A stretch of DNA of 64,000 nt, taken from positions 124,001-188,000 of the forward strand of contig NZ_NJGU01000011.1 of the NCBI RefSeq assembly GCF_002213415.1, given 5' to 3'. Under the pieces are notes generated by a model. It ran no database searches. It was not told the origin of the DNA and worked only from the letters and a program-made list of their open reading frames with translations. The stretch is from Herbaspirillum robiniae. Lineage in GTDB: Bacteria; Pseudomonadota; Gammaproteobacteria; Burkholderiales; Burkholderiaceae_D. Below, one piece after another: positions 35,042 to 44,455 of the stretch; the stretch's first letter is position 1, and each line of letters opens with the position of its first letter. Made by a program: the position numbers and the translations under genes.

Positions 35042-35251
35042 TCAGGCCGAGGTATCGATAATGCTGCCGATCTTCTTGAAGCCCGACGACACGCTGTCGG
35101 CCACCGTGTGCGCGGCCGAGGAGACGGCGTCCACGGTGGTATCGTAGGCGCTTTCGATATCGTCGCCGACTTCCTGCGCGACGTTCTTGATCGGTTGCAC
35201 GATGGTGTTGTAGAAGCTGCTGTTGCCGGAAGAAACGGATGACACGCTCAT
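35042..35251 (-). CDS. Small helical protein, unknown
   Basis: 69 residues: MSVSSVSSGNSSFYNTIVQP... A Ser-rich start is followed by a strongly amphipathic, Asp/Ala/Val-rich stretch (IKNVAQEVGDDIESAYDTTVDAVS and on), ending SGFKKIGSIIDTSA. No signal peptide. GGGAG lies 8 bases upstream of the ATG, which is the reason for this start rather than the longer frame. I do not recognise a family. It converges on the preceding lipoprotein gene (13-base gap). The repeat-like heptads suggest a coiled coil or surface-associating helix. Confidence 0.6.
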   Translation of the reverse strand: MSVSSVSSGNSSFYNTIVQPIKNVAQEVGDDIESAYDTTVDAVSSAAHTVADSVSSGFKKIGSIIDTSA

Positions 35252-35419
35252 GATGGACTCCCTTGTTCTGATGAATGGCGGTGGCCTTCGCCATGCCGCG
35301 GGGCGTGGACGAAGGCGTGAGTTCATCATAGCAAGCAAGGTGTCAGCGGGCAGGCCCCTACGCGCAACAAACGGGTAAAGATGTGCAATTCAATGTAAAG
35401 GCCTCGGGCGCCGCCGCGC

Positions 35420-37084
35420 TCATTGCGCCGTCAGTTCCAGCTCCAGCACCGAGCCGCCGGCAGCGCCGCGCGGCGTGCGCGATGCCGCTCGGCTTGCCGC
35501 CTTGCCGGCGCCGCCGTCGATCTTGAATACCGAGACCGCCTGGCTGAGTCGCCCGGCCTGGTCGCGCAGGTTCTCCGCGGCGGCGGCGGCCTGCTCCACC
35601 AGCGCGGCGTTCTGCTGCGTGGTCTCGTCGATGTTGTTGATCGCCTGGTTCAACTGCTCGATGCCGCCGCTCTGTTCGCGGCTGGCCATGGTGATCTCGC
35701 CCATGGTCACCGCCATGCCGCGCACCGCGCCGCCGATTTCCTCCATGGCCTGCGCAGTCTCGCGCACCAGCTGGTTGCCGCTTTCCACCTTGGCGCTGGA
35801 GTCGTCGATGAGCGTCTTGATGTCCTTGGCCGCCGCCGCCGAGCGCTGCGCCAGCGTGCGCACTTCGGCCGCCACCACGGCGAAGCCGCGTCCCTGTTCG
35901 CCGGCGCGCGCCGCTTCCACCGCCGCGTTGAGCGCCAGGATATTGGTCTGGAACGAGATGCCGTCGATCAGGCCGATGATGTCCACGATCTTGCTGGACG
36001 CATTGTTGATCTCGGCCATCGTGTCGCCCATGCGATGCACCGAGGCGCTGCCGCGCTGCGCGATGTCGGAGGCGGTCTGCGCCTGGCGGTCGGCATTGGC
36101 GGCGGAGTCGGCGTTCTGGCGCACGGTGGCGGCGAACTGCTCGACGCTGGAAGCGGTTTCCTCCAGGCTCGACGCCTGCGATTCGGTACGGCCCGAGAGG
36201 TCGAGGTTGCCGTTGGCGATCTCCTGCGTGGAGACCGCCATCGACTCCACGTTGCGCCGCACGTCGCCGATGATGGAGCGCAGGTTGACGTTGAGCTGCC
36301 GCAGCGCCTGCAGCAGCAGTCCCATGTCGCCGCGGTGGCCGGTGGCCACTTCCAGGTCGAGGTCGCCGCCGGCCAGGCCGTGCACGGCGGCAATCGCTTC
36401 CTTGAGCGGGCTGACGATGCTGGCGTGAAGCATGGCCCAGGATCCCAGCAGCAGCGCCGCGCCGACGACAGTGCCGCCCCATACCGCATACGGCTTGCCG
36501 CCGGCGGCCTGCACCGCCTCGCCGGCGACGGCGCCGCCGATAACGAACATCAGCGTGAGCAGCCCCATCACCAGGCCCAGCCGGCGTGCGATCGGCAGGT
36601 CGCGCAGGCCCTGCAGCCAGCCGACGAACCCCGCGCGCACGGCCGCGCCGCGCCGGATGCGCAGGCCGGCCGCCTGGCCCACGCTGAAGCGGCGATACAC
36701 GCCGTCGACCGCCTGCACCTGTTCGCGCGAGGGCCGCGTGCGCACCGACATGTAGCCCACGGCGCGGCCGTTCTCGCGCACCGGCGTGACGTTGGCCTGT
36801 ACCCAGTAGAAGTCGCCGTTCTTGCAGCGATTCTTGACCAGTCCGTTCCACGGCAGGCCGGCCTTGAGCGTGGCCCACATGTCGGCGAAGGCTTCGCGCG
36901 GCATGTCCGGATGGCGCACGATGTTTTGCGGCGCGCCCAGCAGCTCGTCTTCGCTGAAGCCGCTGATCTCGATGAAGTAGGGATTGACGTAGGTGATGTT
37001 GCCCTGGAGGTCGGTCTTGGAGACGATCGACTTGCCGTCGTCGAGCAGACGTTCGTTGGTGGTGACCGGCAGATTCTTGCGCAT
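35420..37084 (-). CDS. Aer-type PAS methyl-accepting chemotaxis protein
   Basis: 554 residues. The N-terminal PAS domain (about 12-118; [36 protein letters not shown]) is like the FAD-binding aerotaxis sensor Aer. Two membrane segments follow (about 168-188 and 205-222), a HAMP segment and a signalling domain with [20 protein letters not shown]. The C-terminus is Ala/Arg-rich with no pentapeptide tether. The ATG at 37084 follows AAGGGGA at 7 bases, a good ribosome binding site. FAD binding cannot be confirmed by eye. Confidence 0.92.
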   Translation of the reverse strand: MRKNLPVTTNERLLDDGKSIVSKTDLQGNITYVNPYFIEISGFSEDELLGAPQNIVRHPDMPREAFADMWATLKAGLPWNGLVKNRCKNGDFYWVQANVTPVRENGRAVGYMSVRTRPSREQVQAVDGVYRRFSVGQAAGLRIRRGAAVRAGFVGWLQGLRDLPIARRLGLVMGLLTLMFVIGGAVAGEAVQAAGGKPYAVWGGTVVGAALLLGSWAMLHASIVSPLKEAIAAVHGLAGGDLDLEVATGHRGDMGLLLQALRQLNVNLRSIIGDVRRNVESMAVSTQEIANGNLDLSGRTESQASSLEETASSVEQFAATVRQNADSAANADRQAQTASDIAQRGSASVHRMGDTMAEINNASSKIVDIIGLIDGISFQTNILALNAAVEAARAGEQGRGFAVVAAEVRTLAQRSAAAAKDIKTLIDDSSAKVESGNQLVRETAQAMEEIGGAVRGMAVTMGEITMASREQSGGIEQLNQAINNIDETTQQNAALVEQAAAAAENLRDQAGRLSQAVSVFKIDGGAGKAASRAASRTPRGAAGGSVLELELTAQ

Positions 37085-37483
37085 GCGTTTCCCCTTGCCT
37101 GAGTGTGCGGATGCGCCGCCTTGCGGGATCCGCACGATTCGTTGTGGACGCTGCGGCCTCGGTGTTCCCCCCCGGCGATGCCGCAGCCCTGCAAAAATCA
37201 AACTCTTGCTGTTGCGTGCTGCAAATGCTTACGTCGGTGAAGCAAAGGATGGGTAATGCCCGTTGGTAATTTTTTGCCCGGATGGGCTTAGTTATCTGGC
37301 GCGGCAAGAAGGCATTGTTGGCAGGTTTCCTCCGTTTTTCAAGTTGAACCGGCTCCAGGACGGCGTTGCAGTATGAAATTAAACGATACTGCGCAGGACG
37401 TGAATATCAATTGCCAGTGTGATTGCCAATTACGTTGCCGGACGCAAATTTTCCGTCGGCGGCAAGTTCGCAAGCTCTTCGGG
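37085..37483. other. Intergenic region between chemoreceptor and lipoprotein genes
   Basis: About 400 bases without a supported gene. Short frames run across it on both strands without recognisable character, and it is lower in GC than neighbours. A flagellar sigma28-like promoter for the chemoreceptor was looked for and not found convincingly. It holds no clear terminator. Confidence 0.45.
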
Positions 37484-38077
37484 CTACTGCTTGGGCTGGA
37501 CCTGGAACAGCAGTCCCTGCGACACCACCTCGACCGACAGCAGCTGGTCGGAGACCACCTCGGTCATGCGCTGGCCGGGATTGTTCAGGGCGATGCCGGT
37601 CAGGCGGGTGATCAGCGGCAGCAGTTTTTCCTGGGAGCCCTCGATGAAGCTGCGCGCGGCGCTGTCGGCGCAGATCAGGAACTCGTCGCGCGCGGCCTGC
37701 GAGCGATCGGTCAGCAGCACGCCCACGGCGCGCAGTTCGCCCTTCTGGTTAAGCGTGCCGAGCAGGGAGGTCTGCGAGGGGCCGACCTTGGTTTCCAGCA
37801 CGTACTCATACTGGCCGGGGTGCAGGCGCGAGGGATCGAGCTTGTACAGATTGGCCATGTGCGCCGGTTCGTCGACCTGCATGCCGGCCAGCGCGTCGGG
37901 CAGCTTCTCGTTGAAGCGCCGCGCGAACTCCTTGGGCGTCACGCCCAGCGTGGTTTCGGCGGCGGCGTGTTCGGCCAGCTGCCGGTCGACGCTGCGGTCG
38001 CAGCCGGCCAGCAGGGTGAGCAGGGCCAGCGCTGCGTACAACAGCAGGCGGGATGGGGAGCGGGAAAGTGTGGGCAT
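37484..38077 (-). CDS. Lipoprotein, unknown
   Basis: 197 residues. The signal peptide MPTLSRSPSRLLLYAALALLTLLAGC ends in the lipobox LLAGC (split here as RLLLYAALAL and TLLAGC), with Asp at +2 (CDRSVDRQL), which in many proteobacteria disfavours sorting to the outer membrane. The rest is mixed alpha/beta (LAGMQVDEPAHMANLYKLDP, ARDEFLICADSAARSFI, LLPLITRLTGI) and no family is recognised. It is divergent from the MazG-like gene (142 bases). Confidence 0.6.
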   Translation of the reverse strand: MPTLSRSPSRLLLYAALALLTLLAGCDRSVDRQLAEHAAAETTLGVTPKEFARRFNEKLPDALAGMQVDEPAHMANLYKLDPSRLHPGQYEYVLETKVGPSQTSLLGTLNQKGELRAVGVLLTDRSQAARDEFLICADSAARSFIEGSQEKLLPLITRLTGIALNNPGQRMTEVVSDQLLSVEVVSQGLLFQVQPKQ

Positions 38078-38219
38078 GGCAGTCCGGAAAGGTCGCGGGT
38101 TTCGCTACATTGTGCATCAATGCGCGCTGCGGCGGCCTGTCCCAGATCAAGGAAGCGGCCCGCCGCCGCATCCGGTTGGTGATAAAGTGAGCGCTTCGCA
38201 ACAGTCCGTCCGCTCCGCC

Positions 38220-38699
38220 ATGACCGTCCCGCAGCAACGCGCCTCCGACCTGACCGAGTTGCGCGACATCATCCGCCAGTTCTCCAGCGAGCGCGACTGG
38301 CTGCGCTTTCACACTCCCAAGAACCTTGCCATGGCGCTGTCGGTCGAGACCGCCGAACTGCTGGAGCATTACCAGTGGCTGCCCACCGGCGCCGACCATG
38401 AACTGGACGACGCCGCCCGCGAAGGCGTGCGCCACGAGATGGCCGACGTGCTGGTCTACCTGATCCAGCTGGCCGACCACACCGGCGTGGACCTGCGCGC
38501 GGCGGTGCTGGAGAAGATGGAGCTGAACCGCCGCAAGTATCCGGTCGATCTCGCGCGCGGCAACGCGCTGAAATACACGGCGCTGGGCGCCGGCGCGACG
38601 GACCGGGATGCCGCGCAGGGCGATGGCGACGACCGCAGCAGTGGGCGTACCGACGACAGCACCGACGACAGCAACAACCACAGCAGACAGAACAGGTAG
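38220..38699 (+). CDS. MazG-like nucleotide pyrophosphohydrolase (DCTPP1-type)
   Basis: 159 residues. The all-alpha MazG-related signature is seen: LRFHTPKNLAMALSVETAELLEHYQW (from residue 36; here LRFHTPKNLAMALSVE and TAELLEHYQW) and HEMADVLVYLIQLAD (about 71-85), the EAxEL-EMxDxL type arrangement of magnesium ligands found in dCTP pyrophosphatase and house-cleaning NTPases. It removes pyrophosphate from non-canonical or excess dNTPs. The C-terminal 40 residues are a low-complexity Asp/Ser/Arg/Asn tail (DDSTDDSNNHSRQNR), unusual for the family and possibly disordered. Start at 38220 is the first ATG before the domain. Confidence 0.83.
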   Translation: MTVPQQRASDLTELRDIIRQFSSERDWLRFHTPKNLAMALSVETAELLEHYQWLPTGADHELDDAAREGVRHEMADVLVYLIQLADHTGVDLRAAVLEKMELNRRKYPVDLARGNALKYTALGAGATDRDAAQGDGDDRSSGRTDDSTDDSNNHSRQNR

Positions 38700-38758
38700 C
38701 GGCGGCCCCATCCGCCCCGCCATAAAAACGCCAACGCCATCCCGCCGGGAGCACTGCC

Positions 38759-40327
38759 TTGAACAACTGGAACGACGGATACGTCTTCGACATCGCCTAC
38801 ACCTACGGTTACTACCCCGGCCTGAACCCGGCGCGGCTGCCGCTGGCCTTCGCCTTCCACGGGCTGCAGGCGCCGGCGGTGCATACCGCGTGCGAGCTGG
38901 GTTTCGGCCAGGGCTTGTCGACCAACTTCCACGCCGCGGCGTCCGGCACGCGCTGGTGGGGCAACGACTTCAATCCCATGCAGGCCGGTTTCGCGCAGGA
39001 GTTGGCGGCGGCCAGCGGCAGCGGCGCCCAGCTGGAGGACTCCAGCTTCTCGCGCTTCTGCCGGCGCGACGACCTGCCCGACTTCGATTTCATCGCGCTG
39101 CACGGCGTCTGGAGCTGGGTCTCGCAAGAGAACCGCGACATCATCTTCGACTTCATCGACCGCAAGCTCAAACCGGGCGGCGTGCTCTACATCAGCTACA
39201 ACACCCAGCCCGGCTGGTCGGCCTTCATGCCGCTGCGCGACCTGCTGGTGCAGCACACCCAGCAGGCCGGCAACGAAGAGCGCGGGCTGCCTACCGAGGC
39301 CCGCATCGACGCCGCGCTGGAGTTCGCCGCGCGCATGTTCGAGGCCGACCCGGTCTACGCCCAGGCCAACCCCTTCATGCGCGACCGCCTGAAGATCCTG
39401 CAGCAGCAGGGCCGCGGCTATCTCGCGCACGAGTACTTCAACCGCGACTGGCACGCCGAGTCCTTCGCCGACATGCATCGCCGGCTCTCGCCGGCCGGGC
39501 TGAACTTCGCCTGCCCGGCCAACTATGCCGACCATCTCGACATGGCCAACCTGACGCCGGCGCAGCGGCAGTTCACGCACGGCGTGACCGACCCGGTGAT
39601 GCAGCAGAGCGTGCGCGACTTCATGGTCAACCAGCAGTTCCGGCGTGACTACTGGGTACGCGGCGGCCAGCCGCTGGACGATCGCCAGCGCGTGCAGTCG
39701 CTGGCGCTGCAAAGCATCGTGCTGCTGACCGAGCCGGACAAGGTGCCGCTGACCATCCAGAACGTGGCCTCCGAGATCACCCTGAACCGCCTGATCTACG
39801 AACCCATCCTGCAGGCCCTGTCGGACTACCGGCCGCACACGCTGGTCGACCTGGCGGCCTCGCTGGCGCATCGCAACCTCAACCTGTCGCAGGTGCTCGA
39901 CTCGGCCGTCATGCTGATCGGCACCGGCCATGCGGCGCCGCTGCCGGCCGAAGCCGACCAGGCGGCGCGGGCCCAGGCGGCCAGCCGCAGCCAGCTGCTC
40001 AACCGCCACTTGCTGCGCAAGGCCGGCGAGTCGGCGCAGCCCGCCGACGACGGCGGCGTGGGCCACCTGTGCAGCCCGGTCACCGGCGGCGGCGTGCGGG
40101 TGGACCGCATCGAGCAGCTGTTCCTGCTGGCGCGCCAGGAGTGCGGCGACGAAGCCGAGGCCTGGCCGGCCGTGGTCTGGCGGCATATTTCGGCGCAGGG
40201 CAAGAAGCTGGTGCGCGACGGCGTGCGGCTGGAGGGGGAGCAGGAGAACCTGGCCGAACTGGCGACCCAGGCCCAGCTCTTCGCGCGTACCCGGCTGCCG
40301 TTGCTGCGCGCATTGCAGGTCGCATGA
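38759..40327 (+). CDS. Class I SAM methyltransferase with regulatory domain
   Basis: 522 residues. It begins NNWNDGYVFDIAYTYGYYPGLNP, a signature of a distinct family of bacterial methyltransferases (regulatory-domain PKMT type). SAM motif I TACELGFGQGLSTN (about 43-56) and FIALHGVWSWVSQENR are visible. A central region (about 250-380; QSVRDFMVNQQFRRDYWVRGG) is the regulatory domain of the family. The C-terminal part (about 430-520) is a winged-helix-like region of unknown role. The start codon is TTG at 38759, because family members start within one or two residues of NWNDGYV and no ATG is present; GGGAG lies 9 bases upstream. Substrate unknown. Confidence 0.83.
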   Translation: MNNWNDGYVFDIAYTYGYYPGLNPARLPLAFAFHGLQAPAVHTACELGFGQGLSTNFHAAASGTRWWGNDFNPMQAGFAQELAAASGSGAQLEDSSFSRFCRRDDLPDFDFIALHGVWSWVSQENRDIIFDFIDRKLKPGGVLYISYNTQPGWSAFMPLRDLLVQHTQQAGNEERGLPTEARIDAALEFAARMFEADPVYAQANPFMRDRLKILQQQGRGYLAHEYFNRDWHAESFADMHRRLSPAGLNFACPANYADHLDMANLTPAQRQFTHGVTDPVMQQSVRDFMVNQQFRRDYWVRGGQPLDDRQRVQSLALQSIVLLTEPDKVPLTIQNVASEITLNRLIYEPILQALSDYRPHTLVDLAASLAHRNLNLSQVLDSAVMLIGTGHAAPLPAEADQAARAQAASRSQLLNRHLLRKAGESAQPADDGGVGHLCSPVTGGGVRVDRIEQLFLLARQECGDEAEAWPAVVWRHISAQGKKLVRDGVRLEGEQENLAELATQAQLFARTRLPLLRALQVA

Positions 40328-40373
40328 GGCGTGGATAAAACGTCACATCGGCGCGCGCCATTGCGCCTGCCGT

Positions 40374-40402
40374 TTGCGCGCACCTGCGCGAGCCTGTAGC
40401 AT
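40374..40402 (+). promoter_or_regulatory. Candidate sigma70 promoter of the diguanylate cyclase gene
   Basis: TTGCGC (40374-40379), a 17-base spacer and TAGCAT (40397-40402) give a start near 40409 and a leader of about 215 bases. By eye; the region is GC-rich and both boxes differ from consensus at 2 positions. Confidence 0.35.
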
Positions 40403-40625
40403 TTCGCGTGGCCGGCGCATGCCGGACCCATGTCGGCCGACGCAGGGAGGGGGCGCGGTACGATGCACATCGCGGACGCCGTTGCGGGTCCGCCGGGCCC
40501 AAAGCCCGGAACAATCCCCGATTACCGCCGTATCTCGCGCCATCGCAAGGCCGCCGCCCGGCGTAGCCTGCTCGCTGGTTGCCACCATCAAGGAAACTTT
40601 CCGCAGGGAAAGCAAGCTGCTGCTT

Positions 40626-42299
40626 ATGCCACGTTTAAATCTGGAACTCAAAACCCGTCTCGCCCTGGCCGTCGTGGCCGCCGTGGTGATCACCGCCATC
40701 GTGGTCACGGCCATTTCGCTGTTCGTGATCCGGCGCGACATGCGCGACGAGCTCGGCGAGCAGCAGTTCACCGCCCTGAAGCTCACCGCCGCCGCGCTCG
40801 ATGCCGGCTTCGAAGACCGCCGCATCGCATTGCGCCTGCTGGGCGAGGGCATCCCCGACGCCGCGCGCCACAATCCGGCGCTGATGCAGCGTTATCTGGA
40901 GCAGCACCTCTCGCTCAACGCCCAGTTCTTCAACGTCTCCGTGGCCGAGGCCGGCGGCGCGGTGATCGCCAACTACGCCGACCCCAGCCAGGTCGGCCGC
41001 TTCAGCATGGCCGGGCGCGACTACCTGAACGACACCCTCAAGGGCAAGAAGGGCGTGATCTCCAAGCCGCTGCAAAGCCGCATGTCCAACCGCTCGGTGG
41101 TGCTGATGACCGAGCCGCTGCTCAACACGCGCGGCGAAGTCGAGCTGGTGCTGGTGGCCAGCATCGACCTGAAGGAACACAACTTCCTCGGCCAGTTCAC
41201 CGACGTCAAGCTGGGCAAGAGCGGCTTCATCTTCATCATCACCGGCGACGGCGTGATCGTCGAACACCCGGACAAGGAACGCATCCTCAAGCACATGGAC
41301 GACGCCGGCGGCCAGAGCCCCGCCAACAACCAGGCGCTCAAGGGCTTCGAGGGCAGCATGGAAAGCCCGGACCGCGCCGGCGAGAACGCGCTCTATTCGT
41401 ACAAGCGCATGGCCAGCACCAACTGGATCATCGGCGCCCACTACCTGACCCGCGACGCCTACGCGCCCATCGCCGAGATGCAGGAGCGCGCCATCATCGC
41501 CGCCGCGGTGCTGACGCTCCTGGCCGGCCTGTTGTCGTGGTGGTTCGTCAACCGCCTGTTCCAGCCGCTGGCGCGCCTGCACGCGCATATCCAGCGTATC
41601 CGCCAGGACAAGAGCCTGGACCAGCTGCCCGGCGAAATGCGTCACGACGAGCTGGGCGACCTGCACGGCGCCTTCAATGCCCTGATGCAGGAGCGCAAGA
41701 GCATCGAGGCCGAGCTGGACGAGGCGCGCGTGAACCTGGAAGAAATGAACAAGACCCTGGCGCGCCTGGCGCTGGAAGACGCGCTGACCGGCCTGGCCAA
41801 CCGCCGCCAGTTCGAGCGCGGGCTGCAGGAGGAATTCAACCGCGCCGCGCGCACCAACCTGTCGCTGGCGGTGATCATGATCGACGTCGACTACTTCAAG
41901 CAGTACAACGACCTGTACGGCCACATGGCCGGCGACAAGGTGCTGCGCCGGCTGGGCAGCGCCATCCGCGACACCAACCTGCGTCCTGAAGACCTGCTGG
42001 CGCGCTACGGCGGCGAAGAGATCGCGGTGCTGCTGCCGGGCGCCAAGCTGGAAGGCGCGGTGATGGTGGCCGAACGCATCCGCAAGTCGATCGCCGCGCT
42101 CGATATCGAGCACAGCGCCAGCGCCTCCGGCCACCTGACCATCAGCCTGGGCGTGTCGGCGGTGGCGCCGGAGCGCCAGGTGCACAGCCCGGAGGACGTG
42201 CTGCGCGAAGCCGACGAGGCGCTGTACCTGGCCAAGGCGGCCGGGCGCGACTGCATCCGCACGATCGAGGACCTGAAGAAATCCAAGGGCCAGGCCTGA
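40626..42299 (+). CDS. dCache-HAMP-GGDEF diguanylate cyclase (motif GGEEI)
   Basis: 557 residues. TM1 (about 12-36) and TM2 (about 295-316) bracket a periplasmic dCache-type sensor (FFNVSVAEAGGAVIANYADP, GKSGFIFIITGDGVIVEHPD). HAMP and a coiled coil (ELDEARVNLEEMNKTL) lead to GGDEF (about 390-545). The signature is RYGGEEIAVLL: the fifth position is Ile instead of Phe. The RxxD inhibitory site (RPED) sits exactly five residues before it. It makes c-di-GMP from two GTP in response to an extracytoplasmic signal. The start MPRLNLELKTRL follows GGGAAAGC and is supported by the membrane topology. Confidence 0.9.
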   Translation: MPRLNLELKTRLALAVVAAVVITAIVVTAISLFVIRRDMRDELGEQQFTALKLTAAALDAGFEDRRIALRLLGEGIPDAARHNPALMQRYLEQHLSLNAQFFNVSVAEAGGAVIANYADPSQVGRFSMAGRDYLNDTLKGKKGVISKPLQSRMSNRSVVLMTEPLLNTRGEVELVLVASIDLKEHNFLGQFTDVKLGKSGFIFIITGDGVIVEHPDKERILKHMDDAGGQSPANNQALKGFEGSMESPDRAGENALYSYKRMASTNWIIGAHYLTRDAYAPIAEMQERAIIAAAVLTLLAGLLSWWFVNRLFQPLARLHAHIQRIRQDKSLDQLPGEMRHDELGDLHGAFNALMQERKSIEAELDEARVNLEEMNKTLARLALEDALTGLANRRQFERGLQEEFNRAARTNLSLAVIMIDVDYFKQYNDLYGHMAGDKVLRRLGSAIRDTNLRPEDLLARYGGEEIAVLLPGAKLEGAVMVAERIRKSIAALDIEHSASASGHLTISLGVSAVAPERQVHSPEDVLREADEALYLAKAAGRDCIRTIEDLKKSKGQA

Positions 42300-42324
42300 G
42301 ACGTTTCAGTCCTTCGCCCATGAA

Positions 42325-42366
42325 AAACGCCGCAGCGAGATGATTCGCTGCGGCGTTTCTTTTTTT
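42325..42366 (+). terminator. Strong rho-independent terminator
   Basis: AAACGCCGCAGCGA (42325-42338) and TCGCTGCGGCGTTT (42345-42358) form a perfect 14-bp stem with a 6-base loop, followed by a T-tract of seven (42360-42366), 25 bases after the diguanylate cyclase stop. Confidence 0.93.
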
Positions 42367-42416
42367 GCTGACGCCGTCGTCGGGACGCGGCCGCGCCGCG
42401 ACCCCGTCCGGACAGA

Positions 42417-42923
42417 TCAGGGCTGCTGCGGTGACGGCACCAGGAACTTTGACTTGGCGCAGTACATCTTGGCGTCGGTGTTGTTGTAGACGATCTTGCT
42501 GCCGGCCTGCGACTGCCGCATCGGGTAGGCCGAGTTGTCTTCGGCCGTGAAGCGGATGCCCAGCGCGGCGCTGATGGCGTCGGTCAGCTTGACCGGGGTG
42601 GTCTTGAAGTAGGCGCCGATGAAATCGGCCTGGCTACTGCTGTCGTTGACCAGGAAATCGGTGGCCTGCATGCCCCACAGGTTCAGGTTGGTCGCCTTGA
42701 ACCAGTAGGCGCCGCCCTCGGTCTTGTAGGGCGGCCCGAAGGCCTCGGTGAAATAGTCGTAGAAATACTTGCTGTTGAGCTGGTTCAGGCACAGCAAGGC
42801 ATTGCCGACTTCGATGCCGAAGCTCGGTTGCGGGGCCGCCGCATGCGCGGCCGGCGCCACGACGGCCGAACAGGCCAGCGCGAGCGCCGGAAGGCTTGTG
42901 GCCAGGCGACGTACGATGTTCAA
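42417..42923 (-). CDS. Secreted/periplasmic protein, unknown
   Basis: 168 residues with a signal peptide (MNIVRRLATSLPALALACSA, cleavage about at AAHAA). The mature part has LLCLNQLNSKYFYDYFTEAF, an aromatic-rich block, GPPYKTEGGAYWFKATNLNLWG and a late KIVYNNTDAKMYCAKSKFLVPS. Two cysteines (LLCLN and MYCAK) could make a disulfide. I do not recognise a family. It stands alone, between a terminator and the DUF2325 gene. Confidence 0.65.
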   Translation of the reverse strand: MNIVRRLATSLPALALACSAVVAPAAHAAAPQPSFGIEVGNALLCLNQLNSKYFYDYFTEAFGPPYKTEGGAYWFKATNLNLWGMQATDFLVNDSSSQADFIGAYFKTTPVKLTDAISAALGIRFTAEDNSAYPMRQSQAGSKIVYNNTDAKMYCAKSKFLVPSPQQP

Positions 42924-43051
42924 ACAGACTCCCGGGATGATGCCGTATGGCTGGTGTTGTCATTTCGGCAGCCTGTGGCTGCCGTTGGGAGTCGATTGTA
43001 GGGGGCTTTGCCGATTTTTTCCAATCGGCATGCATCCGGGCGCCGGAGAAG

Positions 43052-43465
43052 TCAGCGTCCGCGCCGCAGGAGGCTGTCGCCGCGCGCCGAAAGTCCCGCC
43101 GCCTGCGAACCGGTTTGCGCCAGGCTGCCCAGTCCGTCCAGGAAGGAGGCGATGCCGGTGCCCTTGACCAGCACGCAGGGTTTGCCCAGTTTCTTGCAGG
43201 TGCTTTTGACCAGGTGATAGGCGTTGTGGCTGATGTTGCCGGAGGCGCAGATCACGATGTCGGCCGCGGCCAGCATCGGCGCCAGCCGGTGCAGGTTGTC
43301 CTCGCGCCCGCCGTCGTGGTGGATGAAGCGGCCCGAACGCGTCTCGATCTCGGCGCGGTAGTGGTTGCGCGCGCCGGTCAGTCCGCCCACGCACAGCACA
43401 CAGCGGTCGCCCAGGGAAAGCGGGGCGGCGTCCTTGTCATTCGGTCGGCTCGGGTCTTTGCGCAT
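43052..43465 (-). CDS. DUF2325 domain protein
   Basis: 137 residues. RCVLCVGGLTGARNHYRAEIETRSGRFIHHDGG, then IVICASGNISHNAYHLVKSTCKKLGKP, are the DUF2325 blocks: a small Rossmann-like domain in bacteria with an unknown role. The two cysteine-containing beta strands (VLCVGG, IVICAS) are typical. The first 15 residues are polar and possibly disordered. No operon partner is obvious. The ATG at 43465 opens the frame. Confidence 0.83.
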   Translation of the reverse strand: MRKDPSRPNDKDAAPLSLGDRCVLCVGGLTGARNHYRAEIETRSGRFIHHDGGREDNLHRLAPMLAAADIVICASGNISHNAYHLVKSTCKKLGKPCVLVKGTGIASFLDGLGSLAQTGSQAAGLSARGDSLLRRGR

Positions 43466-43569
43466 GGTCTTGGGCGGGAGTCAGTGACGGCTCAAGCCTA
43501 AACCCGCCGCAGGCGGCTGCGAACGAATGAATCCGCATCTGCATATGCGCTTTTTCTTGCGCGGGCGCC

Positions 43570-44271
43570 TTATTGCGCCGGCGGCGCTTGCTTCGCGCCG
43601 CGCTGCATGGCGCGCACGAAGTCGGCCAGGCGACGGCCGTTGCGGTCGGGGTAATAGCCTTGCTCGCTCATCTGCTGCACGCGGTCCAGCCGGAACGAGC
43701 GGAAGTCGTCGCGCGCCTCGCACCAGGCGGCCAGTATCCAGGTGCCGCCGAAGAAGGCCAGCGCCAGCGGCCACACCACGCGCTGGGTGGCGCGCTGCTG
43801 GGCGTCGGAGTAATGCAGCAGGAGCTTGTGGCGGCTGCTGATGGACTGGCGGATCGCCTCCAGGCGCTCGCCCTGCACGGCGTCCATCTGCATGCTGGGG
43901 GCGAACAGCGGCGTGGCTTCGACGAAGTCGCGCTTGTCCTTGGGCAGCGCCAGCACCACCTTGGCCAGCGCCGAGGCCGCCGAGGCCGAGAGCTGCGGGC
44001 CGCCCCAGGCCTGCACCATGCGCATGCCGATCACCAGCGCGTCGATTTCGTCGGCGTTGAACATCAGCGGAGGCAGGTCGTAACCGGGCTTGATGCGATA
44101 GCCGACGCCGGCTTCGCCGTCCACCGGCACGCCTGACAGCGAGAGGTCGCGGATGTCGCGGTACACCGTGCGCTCCGACACCGCCAGCCACTCGGCCAGC
44201 TGGCGCGCGGTGGTGAGCCTGCGCCCGCGCAGGTATTGGGTGATCTGGAACAGTCGGTCGGCTCGGCGCAT
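43570..44271 (-). CDS. YafY-type HTH/WYL transcription regulator
   Basis: 233 residues. DeoR-type winged helix at the N-terminus (MRRADRLFQITQYLRGRRL, then TARQLAEWLAVSERTVYRDI). A WYL domain follows (about 145-225), with LLLHYSDAQQRATQRVVWPL, GGTWILAAWCEARDDFRSFRLDRV. Proteins of this type sense small ligands or nucleic acids through the WYL barrel. The ATG at 44271 is the usual start (helix-turn-helix within 25 residues); longer frames lack support. It follows the VOC protein gene in the same direction with a 184-base gap, so it may control it. Confidence 0.9.
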   Translation of the reverse strand: MRRADRLFQITQYLRGRRLTTARQLAEWLAVSERTVYRDIRDLSLSGVPVDGEAGVGYRIKPGYDLPPLMFNADEIDALVIGMRMVQAWGGPQLSASAASALAKVVLALPKDKRDFVEATPLFAPSMQMDAVQGERLEAIRQSISSRHKLLLHYSDAQQRATQRVVWPLALAFFGGTWILAAWCEARDDFRSFRLDRVQQMSEQGYYPDRNGRRLADFVRAMQRGAKQAPPAQ

Positions 44272-44455
44272 GTGGCGGCGGGAAAGGATAGGTGCGCGCC
44301 ATTCTGGCACGCATGAAAGGGCCGCGCCACAAGCTTCGATGCTGCTCTGCAATGGACGGCGGCGGCCGCCGGAACGCCCTGTGTAGTTGGGGTTTCCATG
44401 CTGCCGCCGTCGCCGTTCATGGGTCGCTTATTGACCGTGCATTGCGCGATCGGGC

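Noticed and set aside
37085-37300. Flagellar sigma28 promoter for the PAS chemoreceptor
   Set aside because: CCGACGTAA resembles part of a -10 but there is no TAAAG-type -35 at the proper spacing.
40403-40625. c-di-GMP riboswitch in the long leader of the diguanylate cyclase
   Set aside because: The GEMM consensus (GCACAGGGCAAACC-type) is not present; no aptamer recognised.
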